A DNA stretch of 64,000 nucleotides from Bradyrhizobium sediminis (GCF_018736085.1 NZ_CP076134.1:4350501-4414500), one strand, 5' to 3'; shown: positions 25,893 through 35,604, counted from the stretch's first letter. Made by a program: numbers and translations. The notes: a model not told the origin generated them from the sequence alone.

Positions 25893-28058
25893 CTAATTGG
25901 CCGGCACTCCCAGCCGGAATGCGTTTTCCACGATGCGCAGGCCGACTTCGCCACCCAGCGACATCAGCGATTCCGGGTGGAACTGCACGCCGCCGACCGG
26001 CAAGGTCTTGTGCTCGATCGCCATCGCGACGCCGTCCTCGGTGGTCGCCGTCACCTGCAGCACATCCGGCACGCTGTCGCGCTCGACATAGAGCGAGTGA
26101 TAGCGGCCGATCACGATTTCATTGGGCAGATTTTGCATCAGCCGCCCGCCGCGCACCTGAACGCGCGAAGGCCGTCCATGCGCGGGCTGGGCGAGTTGTC
26201 CGAGCTGGCCGCCGAAATACTCGCCGATCGCCTGCACGCCGAGGCAGACGCCGAAGATCGGCAGCTTGCGATCGAGCGCCGTGTCGATGGTCCTGGAAAT
26301 TCCAAAATCCTCCGGCCGGCCCGGCCCCGGCGACAGCACCAGCAGATCGTAAGCGTTCTGCTTCAGCATCTGCTGGGCGTGAATATGCCGCACCACCGTA
26401 ACCGTCGCGCCGACCTGCCGGAAATAGTCGGCGAGCATATGAACGAAGCTGTCGTCATGATCGATCAAGAGCACCCGTTTGCCCGATCCGGTGGCATCCG
26501 GCGCGAATGCCGACAACGGCTTCGGCGGATCGCCGCGCAGCGCCTGGAACAGCGCCGCCGCCTTGACCTGGCATTCCCTGTCCTCGGCGGCGGGGTCCGA
26601 GTCGAACAGACAGGTCGCGCCGACCCGCACTTCGGCGAGGCCGTCCTTCATCCGGATGGTGCGGATGGTCAACCCGGTGTTGATGCTGCCATCGAAATTC
26701 ACCGCACCAATCGCGCCGGCATACCAGCGCCGCGACGACCGCTCGTTATCCTCGACGAACTGCATCGCCCACAATTTCGGCGCGCCGGTCACCGTCACCG
26801 CCCAGGCATGGGTCAGGAAGGCATCGAGCGAGTCGAAGCCCGGCCGCAGAATACCCTCGACATGATCGACGGTGTGAAACAGCTTCGAGTAGGTCTCGAT
26901 CTGGCGCCGCGCCAGCACCTTGATGGTGCCGGGAACGCAGACCCGCGCCTTGTCGTTGCGGTCGACGTCGGTGCACATGTTGAGTTCGAATTCGTCCTTC
27001 TCCGAATTCAGCAGTTGCCTGATCTGCTCGGCGTCGCCGATCGCATCGACGCCGCGCGCGATGGTGCCCGAGATCGGGCAGGTCTCGACCCGCCGCCCGT
27101 CGGAGCGCACGAACATCTCGGGCGAGGCCGACACCAGGAATTCGCCGTCGCCGAGATTCATCAGCGCGCCGTAGGGCGACGGGTTGATCCGGCACAGCCG
27201 CTGGAACACTTCCGCCGGCGAGCGCTCGCAGGGCTCGGCGAACAGTTGCCCCGGCACCGCCTCGAACAGATCACCGCGGGCAAACGCCGCGCGCGCGGTC
27301 TCGACGGTCGCCTGATATTCACCGGGCGCGTGGTCGGCAAATCCCTGCCGCGGCGCCTTGGCGTAGGCGCTCTCGGCAGTCTCGCGCGGCAGGCCCGCGG
27401 TGGACTTGCCATTCCAGGCAAAGTCGTAGCTCAGCACCACACCGCGGCCGGTGGCGCGGTCGTAGGCGAGGAGGCGATCCGGCACGTACAGCACGATGTC
27501 GCGCTGGTCGTTCTCGCGCGCCCGCTTCTGCACGAGGTCCTCGATCTGGAACACCAGGTCGTAGGCGAAGGCGCCGAACAGGCCGAGCAGCGGATCGTCA
27601 TTGGCCCCGAGCGCAGCGACCAGGTCGCGCACCAGCGACATCACGCTGGCGCGGCGGGTGCGCTGGTCCTCGTCGACCGGGGCGGCGCCGCGCACGATAT
27701 GCCCCTTGAGCCGCGTTGCGCTTCTTTGGCTTATTACAATGCAGGGCTCGCGCAGCGCGTCGCCGAGAAATGCGATCAGCACCTCGCCCCGCGCGTTCAG
27801 CGCCTGCAGCGAAAATTCTGATCCCACAGTTTCCAGCTGCAACGGCGGATCGGAAAAGCCGAGGTCGAAACTCTCGTAGCGGCCGGGCACCGTGGTCCCC
27901 GACGACAGCACCACGCCGCGGCGGCGATCGAGCAGGTCGATCAGGGCATCGAGCCGCTTGGCGTCGCCGGTGAACTGCTCCACCGACCGGGTGACCGCCA
28001 GCCCGCCGCGGGTGCGGTATTCGCTATGGGACGGCAGGGAAAAGGCTGTCCTGTTCAT
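25893..28058 (-). CDS. trpEG: Anthranilate synthase, fused TrpE-TrpG
   Basis: 721 residues. The chorismate-binding TrpE part spans about 1-510, with RINPSPYGALMNLG, SPEMFVRSDGRRVETCPISGTIARG and VTVTGAPKLWAMQFVEDNE. It is fused to a class I glutamine amidotransferase (about 525-721): LLIDHDDSFVHMLADYF, SPGPGRPEDFGIS, catalytic cysteine in GVCLGVQAIGEYFGG, and FHPESL carrying the histidine of the triad. It converts chorismate and glutamine to anthranilate, the first committed step to tryptophan. Such fusions are typical of Rhizobiales. GAGGA lies before ATG 28058. A trpL leader with attenuator precedes it. Confidence 0.97.
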   Translation of the reverse strand: MNRTAFSLPSHSEYRTRGGLAVTRSVEQFTGDAKRLDALIDLLDRRRGVVLSSGTTVPGRYESFDLGFSDPPLQLETVGSEFSLQALNARGEVLIAFLGDALREPCIVISQRSATRLKGHIVRGAAPVDEDQRTRRASVMSLVRDLVAALGANDDPLLGLFGAFAYDLVFQIEDLVQKRARENDQRDIVLYVPDRLLAYDRATGRGVVLSYDFAWNGKSTAGLPRETAESAYAKAPRQGFADHAPGEYQATVETARAAFARGDLFEAVPGQLFAEPCERSPAEVFQRLCRINPSPYGALMNLGDGEFLVSASPEMFVRSDGRRVETCPISGTIARGVDAIGDAEQIRQLLNSEKDEFELNMCTDVDRNDKARVCVPGTIKVLARRQIETYSKLFHTVDHVEGILRPGFDSLDAFLTHAWAVTVTGAPKLWAMQFVEDNERSSRRWYAGAIGAVNFDGSINTGLTIRTIRMKDGLAEVRVGATCLFDSDPAAEDRECQVKAAALFQALRGDPPKPLSAFAPDATGSGKRVLLIDHDDSFVHMLADYFRQVGATVTVVRHIHAQQMLKQNAYDLLVLSPGPGRPEDFGISRTIDTALDRKLPIFGVCLGVQAIGEYFGGQLGQLAQPAHGRPSRVQVRGGRLMQNLPNEIVIGRYHSLYVERDSVPDVLQVTATTEDGVAMAIEHKTLPVGGVQFHPESLMSLGGEVGLRIVENAFRLGVPAN

Positions 28059-28102
28059 GTGATCCTCTTACGAAACTTGCCGAGGGAACGCCACACAGGA
28101 CA

Positions 28103-28134
28103 AACGAAAAGGCCGTCGCACTGCGATGACGGCC
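28103..28134 (-). terminator. trp attenuator terminator
   Basis: On the minus strand GGCCGTC...GACGGCC (stem 28111-28134, helped by inner CGC/GCG pairs) is followed by TTTTCGTTT. It lies between the trpL stop and the trpEG start, where an attenuator is expected. Confidence 0.9.
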
Positions 28135-28173
28135 TCTGACGATTCTGGAAAATGAAATCGCACCGGCCACCTC

Positions 28174-28221
28174 TTAAGAGGTGCGCCACCAAAGACTGAC
28201 GTTGCGGACGACGGTGTTCAT
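28174..28221 (-). CDS. trpL: trp leader peptide
   Basis: A 15-residue frame, MNTVVRNVSLWWRTS and stop, with tandem Trp codons (TGG TGG). The stop codon lies in a perfect 16-bp palindrome CACCTCTTAAGAGGTG (28168-28183), which would pair as the pause/antiterminator segment. Ribosome stalling at the Trp codons when charged tRNA-Trp is scarce would favour read-through into trpEG. The predicted transcription start falls at or next to the A of the ATG, so the peptide is probably translated leaderless. That is the known form of the rhizobial trpL RNA (rnTrpL), which also acts in trans as an sRNA. Confidence 0.92.
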   Translation of the reverse strand: MNTVVRNVSLWWRTS

Positions 28222-28228
28222 GGGCGGT

Positions 28229-28257
28229 TAAACACCATGCCGGAGCTGAAACGTCAA
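28229..28257 (-). promoter_or_regulatory. Promoter of trpL-trpEG
   Basis: The minus strand shows TTGACG (28257 to 28252) and, after 17 bases, TGTTTA as a weak -10 (28234 to 28229). Initiation about seven bases later lands on the trpL ATG at 28221. Confidence 0.65.
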
Positions 28258-28389
28258 GGGAGGCGCCGGTGGGCCGGGACCGGATTCGGGGCCATCTTTT
28301 GGTGTTGCAGGCCGGAAAATATGCGTAGGATTCCGCCCAGGCAGCACCGGGATTGAACGGTCAAGACCTGCCGAAAGCGGAGGCGCGCG

Positions 28390-29388
28390 ATGCCCATTCA
28401 GGCGCTGGGATATGCCGGATTCGGCTCGGCCGATCTCGACGACTGGCGGCAGTTCGGCACCGGGCTGGTCGGCCTGCAGGCGGTGGAGCGCGGCAATTCG
28501 CTGCTGGCGTTCCGGATGGACGACCGCAAGCAGCGCATCGTGATCGACCGCGCGATGCCGGAAGGCGCGCACTTCTTCGGCTGGGAGGTGGCGGATGCGG
28601 TCGACCTCGACGCCCTCGCCGCCCGGCTGGAAAAGGCCGGCGTCGCGGTCACGGCCGAGCCGCAGGCGCTGGCCGATGCGAGGCGGGTGCGCGGGCTGAT
28701 TTCGTTCAGCGATCCCTCGGGCAACCGGCTGGAGGCGTTCTACGGCGCCGAGACCGACGATACGCCGTTTCGTCCCGGCCGTTCGATTTCCGGTTTCCGC
28801 ACCGGGCCGCTCGGCCTCGGCCATGCCGTACTGACGGTCGAAAACATCGACGCCATGATGCCGTTCTATGTCGGCCTGCTCGGCTTCGGGCTAAGCGACT
28901 ACATGCTGAAACCGTTCCGCGCCTATTTCTTCCACATCAACGCGCGGCACCACAGCCTTGCGCTGATCGAGACCGGCAGGAACGGCATACACCATCTGAT
29001 GGTGGAATTGTTTTCGCTCGACGATGTCGGCCAGTCCTACGACGTCGCCTTGAACGAGGATCGCGTCAACGTCACGCTCGGCCGTCACACCAACGACCTG
29101 ATGACTTCGTTCTACGCCAAGACGCCGTCGTCGTTCATGGTCGAGTGCGGCTGGGGCGGCCGCCAGATCGATCCTGCCACCTGGCAATCCTGCGAGCTGA
29201 AGGACGGCCCCAGCCTGTGGGGACATGAGCGGCTCTGGCTGCCGCCGGAAGACCGCGAAGTCGCGCGCGAGATGCGGATGCGCGCGGCGGCCGAAGGCCG
29301 GCGCGCGCCGGTGCAGGTGATGGAAGGCAATTACAAACTGATGCCGGGTACGTGCCCGTGGTGGGACGGGTTGAGCAAGGCGGGCTGA
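28390..29388 (+). CDS. Type I extradiol dioxygenase-like VOC protein (BphC fold)
   Basis: 332 residues with two tandem vicinal-oxygen-chelate modules. The second module has the metal ligands expected for 2,3-dihydroxybiphenyl 1,2-dioxygenase: His145 (GLGHAVLTV), His202 (GIHHLMVEL) and Glu252 (FMVECGWGG). VTLGRHTNDLMTSFYAKTPS is a BphC hallmark. Members use Fe(II) and O2 to open catechol rings next to the hydroxyls. A dienelactone hydrolase gene follows 145 bp downstream on the opposite strand, and both could serve aromatic catabolism, but they are not co-transcribed. Start ATG 28390 fits the family N-terminus (GYAGFGSADLDDW). Confidence 0.9.
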   Translation: MPIQALGYAGFGSADLDDWRQFGTGLVGLQAVERGNSLLAFRMDDRKQRIVIDRAMPEGAHFFGWEVADAVDLDALAARLEKAGVAVTAEPQALADARRVRGLISFSDPSGNRLEAFYGAETDDTPFRPGRSISGFRTGPLGLGHAVLTVENIDAMMPFYVGLLGFGLSDYMLKPFRAYFFHINARHHSLALIETGRNGIHHLMVELFSLDDVGQSYDVALNEDRVNVTLGRHTNDLMTSFYAKTPSSFMVECGWGGRQIDPATWQSCELKDGPSLWGHERLWLPPEDREVAREMRMRAAAEGRRAPVQVMEGNYKLMPGTCPWWDGLSKAG

Positions 29389-29408
29389 TTGCTGGCCAAG
29401 CCACCATC

Positions 29409-29524
29409 GTCATTGCGAGCCAACGGGTCGCGCGAACGCGCGCCCGATGACAGGCTCCGCGAAGCAATCCATACTTCACGCACGAAACATGGATTGCTTC
29501 GTCGCTTTGCTCCTCGCAATGACG
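29409..29524. repeat. Palindromic intergenic repeat, family B
   Basis: GTCATTGCGAGCCAACGGG to CTCCTCGCAATGACG, very close to the copy at 25774. It separates the convergent dioxygenase and hydrolase genes. Confidence 0.8.
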
Positions 29525-29533
29525 GAAGCGCCC

Positions 29534-30208
29534 TCACCCCAGATGCTTCCTGAAAAACTCCGTGGCGCGGCCCCAGGCGAGTTCCGCCGCCTCGCGGTCG
29601 TGCACCGATTGCCGCTGCTCGTTGACGAAGGCGTGCTCGGCGTCATAGCGGAACAGCTCGATCGACTTGCCCGCTGCCTTCATCGCCTTCTCGAAGGCGT
29701 CGACGGCTGCCGGCGTGCACCAGTCGTCCTTGTTGGCGAAATGCGCCTGCAGCGGAATCTTGACGTCCGCGGGCTTCGCCGCCTGCTCCGGCGGGATGCC
29801 GTAGAACACCACGCCCGCGGCCAGCTCCGGAATTTTGGTGGCGCCGATGATGGTCACCGCGCCGCCGAGGCAGAAGCCGGTGAGGCCGACCTTGGCGCCG
29901 TTGCGGGCGAGATATTGCGCGGCGCCGCGCACGGTCTGCGTGGTGAGGTCGATGAAATCCAGCGAGTTCATCTCTTTGCCGGCGGCATCGGTGTCGTGAT
30001 ACGGCACCACCTTGCCCTTGTAGAGATCGGGCGCCAGTGCATCGAAGCCGGCCAGTGCGAAGCGGTCGCACATTCCCTTGATCTGCTCGGAAAGCCCCCA
30101 CCATTCCTGGATCACGACCACGCCCGGCGCGTTGCCGCGCGCGGCGTTGGCGAGATAGCCGCCGGCTTCCTTGCCGTCCGGGCGCTTGAACGTGATGCTG
30201 GTACCCAT
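29534..30208 (-). CDS. Dienelactone hydrolase family protein
   Basis: 224 residues with an alpha/beta-hydrolase fold. APGVVVIQEWWGLSEQIKGMCDRFA is the oxyanion-hole region, the nucleophile elbow is GFCLGG with cysteine, the acid lies in ANKDDWCTP and the histidine in YDAEHAFVNEQR. The Cys-Asp-His triad is the mark of dienelactone hydrolases, which open enol-lactones in the chlorocatechol/beta-ketoadipate branch. Many paralogues act on other small esters, so the substrate is open. It is flanked by family B repeats on both sides. Confidence 0.92.
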   Translation of the reverse strand: MGTSITFKRPDGKEAGGYLANAARGNAPGVVVIQEWWGLSEQIKGMCDRFALAGFDALAPDLYKGKVVPYHDTDAAGKEMNSLDFIDLTTQTVRGAAQYLARNGAKVGLTGFCLGGAVTIIGATKIPELAAGVVFYGIPPEQAAKPADVKIPLQAHFANKDDWCTPAAVDAFEKAMKAAGKSIELFRYDAEHAFVNEQRQSVHDREAAELAWGRATEFFRKHLG

Positions 30209-30290
30209 GGGATCCTCCGGTGATTTTCTTTGGGGGACAATTGGCGGCTATTTTGGCCGCTGCGCGGGCAGGAAGCAATCGGGGATAGCC

Positions 30291-30377
30291 GTCATTGCGA
30301 GGAGCAAAGCGACGAAGCAATCCAGTCTTCTTGAAGCTGGCAGTAGGCTGGATTGCTTCGCTTCGCTCGCAATGACG
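30291..30377. repeat. Palindromic intergenic repeat, family B
   Basis: GTCATTGCGAGGAGCAAAGC to GCTTCGCTCGCAATGACG with AAGCAATCCAG and CTGGATTGCTT inner arms, upstream of the hydrolase gene and next to the fbcH terminator. Confidence 0.85.
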
Positions 30378-30386
30378 TAACCAACA

Positions 30387-30410
30387 AAAAAGCCCCCGCA
30401 GGGGCTTTTT
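30387..30410. terminator. Intrinsic terminator after fbcH
   Basis: AAAAAGCCCC-CGCA-GGGGCTTTTT is a perfect bidirectional stem-loop with T-tracts on both strands, 30 bp beyond the fbcH stop. Confidence 0.92.
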
Positions 30411-30439
30411 CGCATTCATGTCGTCGGCGAGCGCCAGGA

Positions 30440-32506
30440 TCAGTGCGCGTCGGCCCAGATCTTCTTCTTGGTGAAGTACAACAGGCCCGTGAGCAGGATC
30501 AGGAACACGAACACCTGCAGGCCGAGCCGCTTGCGCGCCTCCATGTGCGGCTCCGCGGCCCACATCAGGAACGTGGTGACGTCCTTGGAGTATTGCGCGA
30601 CCGTCGCCGGCGAGCCGTCGTCATAGGTGACCTGGCCGTCACTGAGCGGCTTCGGCATCTTGATGGCGTGGCCGGGGAAATACTTGTTGTAGTAGGAGCC
30701 TTCCGGCAGCGCGAACCCGGCCGGCGGATTGTCCTCATAGCCCTGCAGCAGCCCGGCGACGTAGTCCGGACCCTGCTCCTGGAACTGGGTAAAGAAGTCC
30801 ACCAGGAACATCGGGAAGCCGCGCGGGTAGGAGCGCGCCTTGGTGATCAGCGACAGGTCGGGCGGCAAAGCGCCGCCATTGGCTGCCCGCGCCGCGTTGT
30901 CGTTCGGGAACGGCGACGGGAAGTAGTCGGCCGGCCGGCCAGCCCGCTCGAACATGTCGCCCTGATCGTTCGGGCCGTCCTTGACCTTGTATTCGGACGC
31001 GAACGCTGCCGCCTGCGCCGCCGAATAGCCGGGACCGCCGGCGTCGGCGAGATTGCGGAACGCGATGTAGGACAGGCCGTGGCAGGACGAACAGACTTCC
31101 TTGTAGACCTTCAGGCCGCGCTGCAGTGAGCCGCGGTCGAACTTGCCGACGGGACCGGCGAACGACCACTTCAGCGACGGCGGCGTTTCCTGCCCCTCTG
31201 CCGCCCGGGCATCCTGCACGCTTCCGGCGAACAGCGCGCCTGCGACCGCAAGCGCGATCACCGAGGACACCACCGCCGACTTGCCGGATTTGGCCAGCAC
31301 GTCGTCGGCGATCGAATTCGGCACCGGACGCGGCTTTTCGATCCGGCTCAAGAGCGGCAGCACGATCAGGAAATAGGCGAAGTAGCAGAACGTCAGCACG
31401 CGGCCGGCAATCACATAGATGCCTTCGGCGGGCTTGGCGCCGAGCCAGCCGAGCAGCAGGCAGACGATGACGAAGATCCAGAAGAACTGCTTGGCCAGCG
31501 GGCGATACTTCGAGGACTTGGTCTTGGCGGTGTCGAGCCAGGGCAGGAACGCAAGGATCAGGATCGCGCCGAACATCGCCACCACGCCGGCGAGCTTGTT
31601 CGGGATCGAGCGCAGGATCGCGTAGAACGGCAGGTAGTACCATTCCGGCACGATATGCGGCGGCGTCACACCGGGATTGGCCGGGATGTAGTTGTCGGCC
31701 TCGCCGAGGTAGTTCGGCATGTAGAAGATGAACCAGGCGAAGAACAGCATGAAGCAGGAAACGCCGAACGCATCCTTCATGGTCGCGTAAGGCGTGAACG
31801 GCACGGTGTCCTTTGCCGTCTTCGGCTCGACGCCCGCCGGATTGTTCTGGCCGGCGACATGCAGCGCCCAGACGTGCAGCACGACCACGCCTGCGATCAC
31901 GAACGGCAGCAGGTAATGCAGCGAGAAGAAGCGGTTCAGGGTCGGATTGCCGACCGAATAGCCGCCCCACAGCAGGGTGACGATGCTGTCGCCGACATAG
32001 GGAATGGCGGAGAACAGGTTGGTGATGACGGTGGCGCCCCAGAAGCTCATCTGACCCCAAGGCAGCACGTAACCCATGAAGCCGGTCGCCATCATCAGGA
32101 GGTAGATGATGACGCCGAGAATCCACAGGATCTCGCGCGGCTCCTTGTACGACCCGTAATACAGGCCGCGGAACATGTGGACGTAGACCGCGACGAAGAA
32201 CATCGAGGCGCCGGTGGCGTGCATATTGCGCAGCAACCAGCCGTAATTGACGTCGCGCACGATGCTTTCGACCGACTTGAAGGCCATGTCGACATTCGGC
32301 GTGTAGTGCATCGCCAGGACCACGCCCGAGATGATCTGCACCCCGAGCATCATCGAAAGGATGGCGCCGAAGGTCCACCAGTAGTTCAGGTTGCGCGGCG
32401 TCGGATAGGCCACGAACGAGGAGTGCATAAGTCCCAAGATCGGGAGACGCCGTTCAATCCACTTCAATGCGGAATTGGTCGGCTGGTAGTCGGATGGTCC
32501 GCTCAT
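30440..32506 (-). CDS. fbcH: Cytochrome b / cytochrome c1 fusion preprotein of complex III
   Basis: 688 residues from ATG 32506 ([11 protein letters not shown]), preceded by AGGA. Residues about 1-410 are cytochrome b with eight or so membrane helices ([46 protein letters not shown] and the [18 protein letters not shown] quinol-site motif). After a signal-like helix ([25 protein letters not shown]), cytochrome c1 starts, with haem motif C-x2-CH (Cys472, Cys475, His476 in EVCSSCHG) and a C-terminal anchor. The fused precursor is known from Bradyrhizobium, where it is cleaved into two subunits. It transfers electrons from quinol to cytochrome c. petA lies 65 bp upstream in the same operon. Confidence 0.97.
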   Translation of the reverse strand: MSGPSDYQPTNSALKWIERRLPILGLMHSSFVAYPTPRNLNYWWTFGAILSMMLGVQIISGVVLAMHYTPNVDMAFKSVESIVRDVNYGWLLRNMHATGASMFFVAVYVHMFRGLYYGSYKEPREILWILGVIIYLLMMATGFMGYVLPWGQMSFWGATVITNLFSAIPYVGDSIVTLLWGGYSVGNPTLNRFFSLHYLLPFVIAGVVVLHVWALHVAGQNNPAGVEPKTAKDTVPFTPYATMKDAFGVSCFMLFFAWFIFYMPNYLGEADNYIPANPGVTPPHIVPEWYYLPFYAILRSIPNKLAGVVAMFGAILILAFLPWLDTAKTKSSKYRPLAKQFFWIFVIVCLLLGWLGAKPAEGIYVIAGRVLTFCYFAYFLIVLPLLSRIEKPRPVPNSIADDVLAKSGKSAVVSSVIALAVAGALFAGSVQDARAAEGQETPPSLKWSFAGPVGKFDRGSLQRGLKVYKEVCSSCHGLSYIAFRNLADAGGPGYSAAQAAAFASEYKVKDGPNDQGDMFERAGRPADYFPSPFPNDNAARAANGGALPPDLSLITKARSYPRGFPMFLVDFFTQFQEQGPDYVAGLLQGYEDNPPAGFALPEGSYYNKYFPGHAIKMPKPLSDGQVTYDDGSPATVAQYSKDVTTFLMWAAEPHMEARKRLGLQVFVFLILLTGLLYFTKKKIWADAH

Positions 32507-32571
32507 GATGCGATCCTGAGGAAGTATAAGACGACGCGACAGGCCCAAGTCTCGGATACTGGATCCGAGGC

Positions 32572-33102
32572 TCAGCCGATCTGGATTTTGGTGTCGGAAA
32601 CGAATTGATAGGGCGGCACCGGCAGGTTGGTGGGTGCTGGTCCCGAACGGATGCGGCCCGAGGTATCGTATTGCGAACCGTGGCAGGGGCAGAAGAAGCC
32701 GTGGTAAGTGCCCTCATGGGCGATCGGGATACAGCCCAGATGGGTGCAGATGCCGATCACGACCAGCCACTGGTCGTGGCCTTCCTTGACCCGGGCCTGA
32801 TCGCTCTGCGGATCGGGCAGGCTCGAGACGGCGACCGCGCGGGCCTCCTCGATCTGCTTCTTGGTGCGGTGGCTGATGAAGATCGGCTTGCCGCGCCAGA
32901 ACACCTTGACGTCCTGCCCTTCGGCAATCGGCGTCAGGTCGACTTCGATCGGCGCGCCGGCCGCGATGGTCGAGGCGTCCGGGTTCATTTGGGAAATGAA
33001 GGGCCACAAAGTGGCCGCTCCGCCGACCGCAGCGGCGGCTCCCGTTGCAACAAAAAGGAAATCACGGCGTGTGGGATGATCCGCCGAAGACGCTGTCGTC
33101 AC
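32572..33102 (-). CDS. petA: Rieske iron-sulfur subunit of cytochrome bc1
   Basis: 176 residues from GTG 33102 ([15 protein letters not shown]), preceded by AAGGG. No nearby ATG gives a normal-length protein, and the longer frame upstream is GC-driven. A twin-arginine signal-anchor ([20 protein letters not shown]) carries the folded protein across the membrane. The 2Fe-2S cluster is bound by Cys119 and His121 (CTHLGC) and Cys138 and His141 (CPCHGS), with Cys124/Cys140 as the disulfide. It is the first gene of the operon with fbcH (fbcF in the Bradyrhizobium naming). Confidence 0.95.
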   Translation of the reverse strand: MTTASSADHPTRRDFLFVATGAAAAVGGAATLWPFISQMNPDASTIAAGAPIEVDLTPIAEGQDVKVFWRGKPIFISHRTKKQIEEARAVAVSSLPDPQSDQARVKEGHDQWLVVIGICTHLGCIPIAHEGTYHGFFCPCHGSQYDTSGRIRSGPAPTNLPVPPYQFVSDTKIQIG

Positions 33103-33379
33103 GATTCCAAGCCCTTTCTTGTCTGCAGCCGGTGGAACCGCCCCAGGGAACGTCACGACGAACCGGAGGAGGCTGCCGGCGCCCGCGACCCCCGCGGCGG
33201 CAGAAAGACCACTTTTCCCGGCCAATCGGGCGGAACAAGCAGTCCAGAATCGTTCTATTGGCACCCTTGCCGGACGAGCGCAAGCCCGCTATCGGCTCGC
33301 AAACGTGCAATGCACTAATTCCGCGGGAAGCGGCGAATTATTCAGACATTTCATGGAGCCCTCCGGGGGCCGTCACATC

Positions 33380-33835
33380 ATGCAGGTTGCGCTTTTCCAG
33401 CCCGACATCCCCCAGAACACCGGGACGATTCTGCGCCTTTGCGCGTGCCTGGACGTGGCGGCCCATATTATCGAGCCGGCCGGCTTTCCGGTGTCCGACC
33501 GGCACTTCCGCCGGGCCGGCATGGACTACCTCGACCGGGTAACCATCATGCGCCACGACTCATGGTCAAAATTCGAGCAATGGCGTAGTGAAAAGGGCTA
33601 TCGCCTGATCCTGTTTACGACCACAAGTCCCGGCTCCTACCTTGATTATCGCTATGGCGCCGACGACATCCTGCTGTTCGGGCGCGAGTCCGCAGGCGTT
33701 CCCGACGAGGTGGTCGCCGCGGTCGACGCGCGGGTGGTGATCCCGATCAAGCCCGGTTTGCGCTCGCTCAATGTCGCGGTAGCGGCGGCGATGGCATTGG
33801 GCGAAGCCCTGCGGCAGACCAGTTCCGCATCTTGA
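33380..33835 (+). CDS. trmL: tRNA (cytidine/uridine-34-2'-O)-methyltransferase
   Basis: 151 residues starting MQVALFQPDIPQNTGTILRLCACL, the standard TrmL N-terminus, which fixes ATG 33380. The SPOUT knot appears as LLFGRESAGVPDEVVAAVDARVVIPIKPGLRSLNVAVAAAMALGEALRQ. TrmL methylates the wobble ribose of tRNA-Leu isoacceptors. It is divergent from petA and followed 12 bp later by queE, another tRNA-modification gene, so the two form a natural operon. Confidence 0.95.
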   Translation: MQVALFQPDIPQNTGTILRLCACLDVAAHIIEPAGFPVSDRHFRRAGMDYLDRVTIMRHDSWSKFEQWRSEKGYRLILFTTTSPGSYLDYRYGADDILLFGRESAGVPDEVVAAVDARVVIPIKPGLRSLNVAVAAAMALGEALRQTSSAS

Positions 33836-33847
33836 GGAGACGGCGCG

Positions 33848-34480
33848 TTGAGTTACGCGGTCAAGGAAATCTTTCTGACTTTGCAGGGCGAAGGCGCGCA
33901 AGCCGGCCGCGCGGCGGTGTTTTGCCGGTTCTCCGGCTGCAACCTCTGGAGCGGCCGCGAGCAGGACCGCGCCGCGGCGACGTGCCAGTTCTGCGACACC
34001 GACTTTGTCGGCACCGACGGAACGCTGGGCGGCCGCTACGCCACGGCCGACGAACTCGCCGATGCCATTGCCGGCCAATGGGCGGGCGAGCATGGGTATC
34101 GCTACGTGGTCTTGACCGGCGGGGAACCGCTGTTGCAGGTGGACGCCGACTTGATCGACGCCCTGCACGCGCGCGGCTTCGCCGTCGGCCTCGAGACCAA
34201 CGGCACGATCAAGCCGCCCGACGGCGTGGACTGGATCTGCGTCAGCCCCAAGGCGGGCGCCGAACTCGTGGTCCGGCAAGGCGACGAACTCAAGCTGGTC
34301 TATCCGCAGGCTGACGCCATGCCCGCGGCCTTCGCCGATCTCGCCTTCGAGCGATTTTCGCTGCAGCCGATGGATGGACCGGACGTCGCCGCCAACACGG
34401 AGCGCGCCGTCAGCTATTGCATGCGCCACCCGCAATGGCGGCTCAGCGTGCAGACGCACAAGACACTCGGCATCAGATAG
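33848..34480 (+). CDS. queE: 7-carboxy-7-deazaguanine synthase
   Basis: 210 residues. The start is TTG 33848, preceded by GAGGAG; no ATG fits the conserved SYAVKEIFLTLQGEGAQAGR N-terminus. The radical SAM cluster motif is the long form C-x14-C-x2-C (Cys31, Cys46, Cys49), as in proteobacterial QueE. GGEPLLQVD and GLETNGTIKPPDGVDWICVSPKAG follow. It converts 6-carboxytetrahydropterin to carboxydeazaguanine for queuosine synthesis. It lies directly behind trmL. The C-terminus VQTHKTLGIR is the family's usual end. Confidence 0.96.
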   Translation: MSYAVKEIFLTLQGEGAQAGRAAVFCRFSGCNLWSGREQDRAAATCQFCDTDFVGTDGTLGGRYATADELADAIAGQWAGEHGYRYVVLTGGEPLLQVDADLIDALHARGFAVGLETNGTIKPPDGVDWICVSPKAGAELVVRQGDELKLVYPQADAMPAAFADLAFERFSLQPMDGPDVAANTERAVSYCMRHPQWRLSVQTHKTLGIR

Positions 34481-34541
34481 ATCTGGATTCTTTGGAAGAT
34501 GTGGGAATTGACGAAATCGCAGGGCTAATGTCGGAGGTTGC

Positions 34542-34664
34542 CGTCTTTGCGAGGAGCGTAGCGACGAAGCAATCCAGACGTCGTCATTCCGGGATGGTGC
34601 GCTAGCACCAGACCCGGAATCTCGAGATTCCGGGTTCGATGCTTCGCATCGCCCCGGAATGACA
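34542..34664. repeat. Composite repeat: half of family B joined to a full family A copy
   Basis: Bases 34542-34581 carry only the left arm of family B (TGCGAGGAGCGTAGCGACGA, AAGCAATCCAGACG). They run directly into a complete family A element (34583-34664: GTCATTCCGG, central palindrome GGAATCTCGAGATTCC, CCGGAATGAC). The missing half suggests insertion of, or recombination with, the family A element. Confidence 0.8.
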
Positions 34665-34716
34665 GTGTAATAGGAAAGATGATCGGCTACTGATCGGCCC
34701 ACATCAGGAATATCAT

Positions 34717-35604
34717 ATGGACATCTCCGTGATCGAGGATCGCAAGGCGCGCGCGCGGACCTGGTTCGAACGCTTGCGCGACGACATCTGCGCGGCCTTC
34801 GAGCAACTCGAAGCCGAAGCGCCGGCATCGCTCCATCCGGGCGCTGTGGGGCGCTTCGTGCGCACCCCCTGGGACCGCACCGACCACACCGGAAAGCCCG
34901 GCGGCGGCGGCGTGATGTCGGTCATGCGCGGACGGCTGTTCGAAAAGGTCGGGGTGCATTGCTCCACCGTGCACGGCGAATTCGCGCCGGAATTCTGCGC
35001 GCAGATTCCCGGCGCCGCCGATGATCCGCGATTCTGGGCCTCGGGCATTTCGCTGATCGCGCATCTGCACAATCCGAATATCCCGGCCGTGCATATGAAC
35101 ACCCGCTTCGTCGTCACCACCAAGGCGTGGTTCGGCGGCGGCGCCGACCTGACGCCGGTGCTCGACCGGCGGCGGACGCAAGCGGATCCCGACACGGTGG
35201 CCTTTCACGCCGCGATGCAGGCCGCCTGCGATGCGCACGCCGCGGTCGCGCCTTACGACAAGTTCAAGAAATGGTGCGACGAGTATTTCTATCTGCCGCA
35301 TCGCAAGGAAGCGCGCGGCATCGGCGGCATCTTCTACGACTGGCTCGAAAGCGGCGACTGGGACGCCGACTTCGCCTTCACGCAGGATGTCGGCCGCGCA
35401 TTCCTGAAAATCTATCCCGAACTGGTGCGGCGCAATTTCGCCGCGCCATGGACGGCTGATGATCGCGAGGAACAGTTGATCCGGCGCGGACGCTACGTCG
35501 AATTCAACCTGCTCTATGACCGCGGCACCATCTTCGGATTGAAAACCGGCGGCAACGTCGATTCCATCCTGTCGTCGATGCCGCCCGAAGTGAAATGGCC
35601 GTGA
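34717..35604 (+). CDS. hemF: Oxygen-dependent coproporphyrinogen III oxidase
   Basis: 295 residues, the normal HemF length. Conserved blocks: [85 protein letters not shown], and [34 protein letters not shown]. It decarboxylates two propionates of coproporphyrinogen III with O2 to make protoporphyrinogen IX in haem synthesis. The stop overlaps the start of the HAD gene by 10 bp, implying translational coupling. Confidence 0.97.
   Translation: MDISVIEDRKARARTWFERLRDDICAAFEQLEAEAPASLHPGAVGRFVRTPWDRTDHTGKPGGGGVMSVMRGRLFEKVGVHCSTVHGEFAPEFCAQIPGAADDPRFWASGISLIAHLHNPNIPAVHMNTRFVVTTKAWFGGGADLTPVLDRRRTQADPDTVAFHAAMQAACDAHAAVAPYDKFKKWCDEYFYLPHRKEARGIGGIFYDWLESGDWDADFAFTQDVGRAFLKIYPELVRRNFAAPWTADDREEQLIRRGRYVEFNLLYDRGTIFGLKTGGNVDSILSSMPPEVKWP

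Noticed and set aside
25977..27821. 614-residue open frame on the plus strand opposite trpEG
   Set aside because: GC-driven antisense shadow; Arg/His-rich with no family pattern, while the minus strand encodes a complete TrpE-TrpG.
30735..32378. 547-residue frame on the same strand as fbcH in another phase
   Set aside because: fbcH shows full cytochrome b and c1 motifs; this frame is Arg-rich without motifs.
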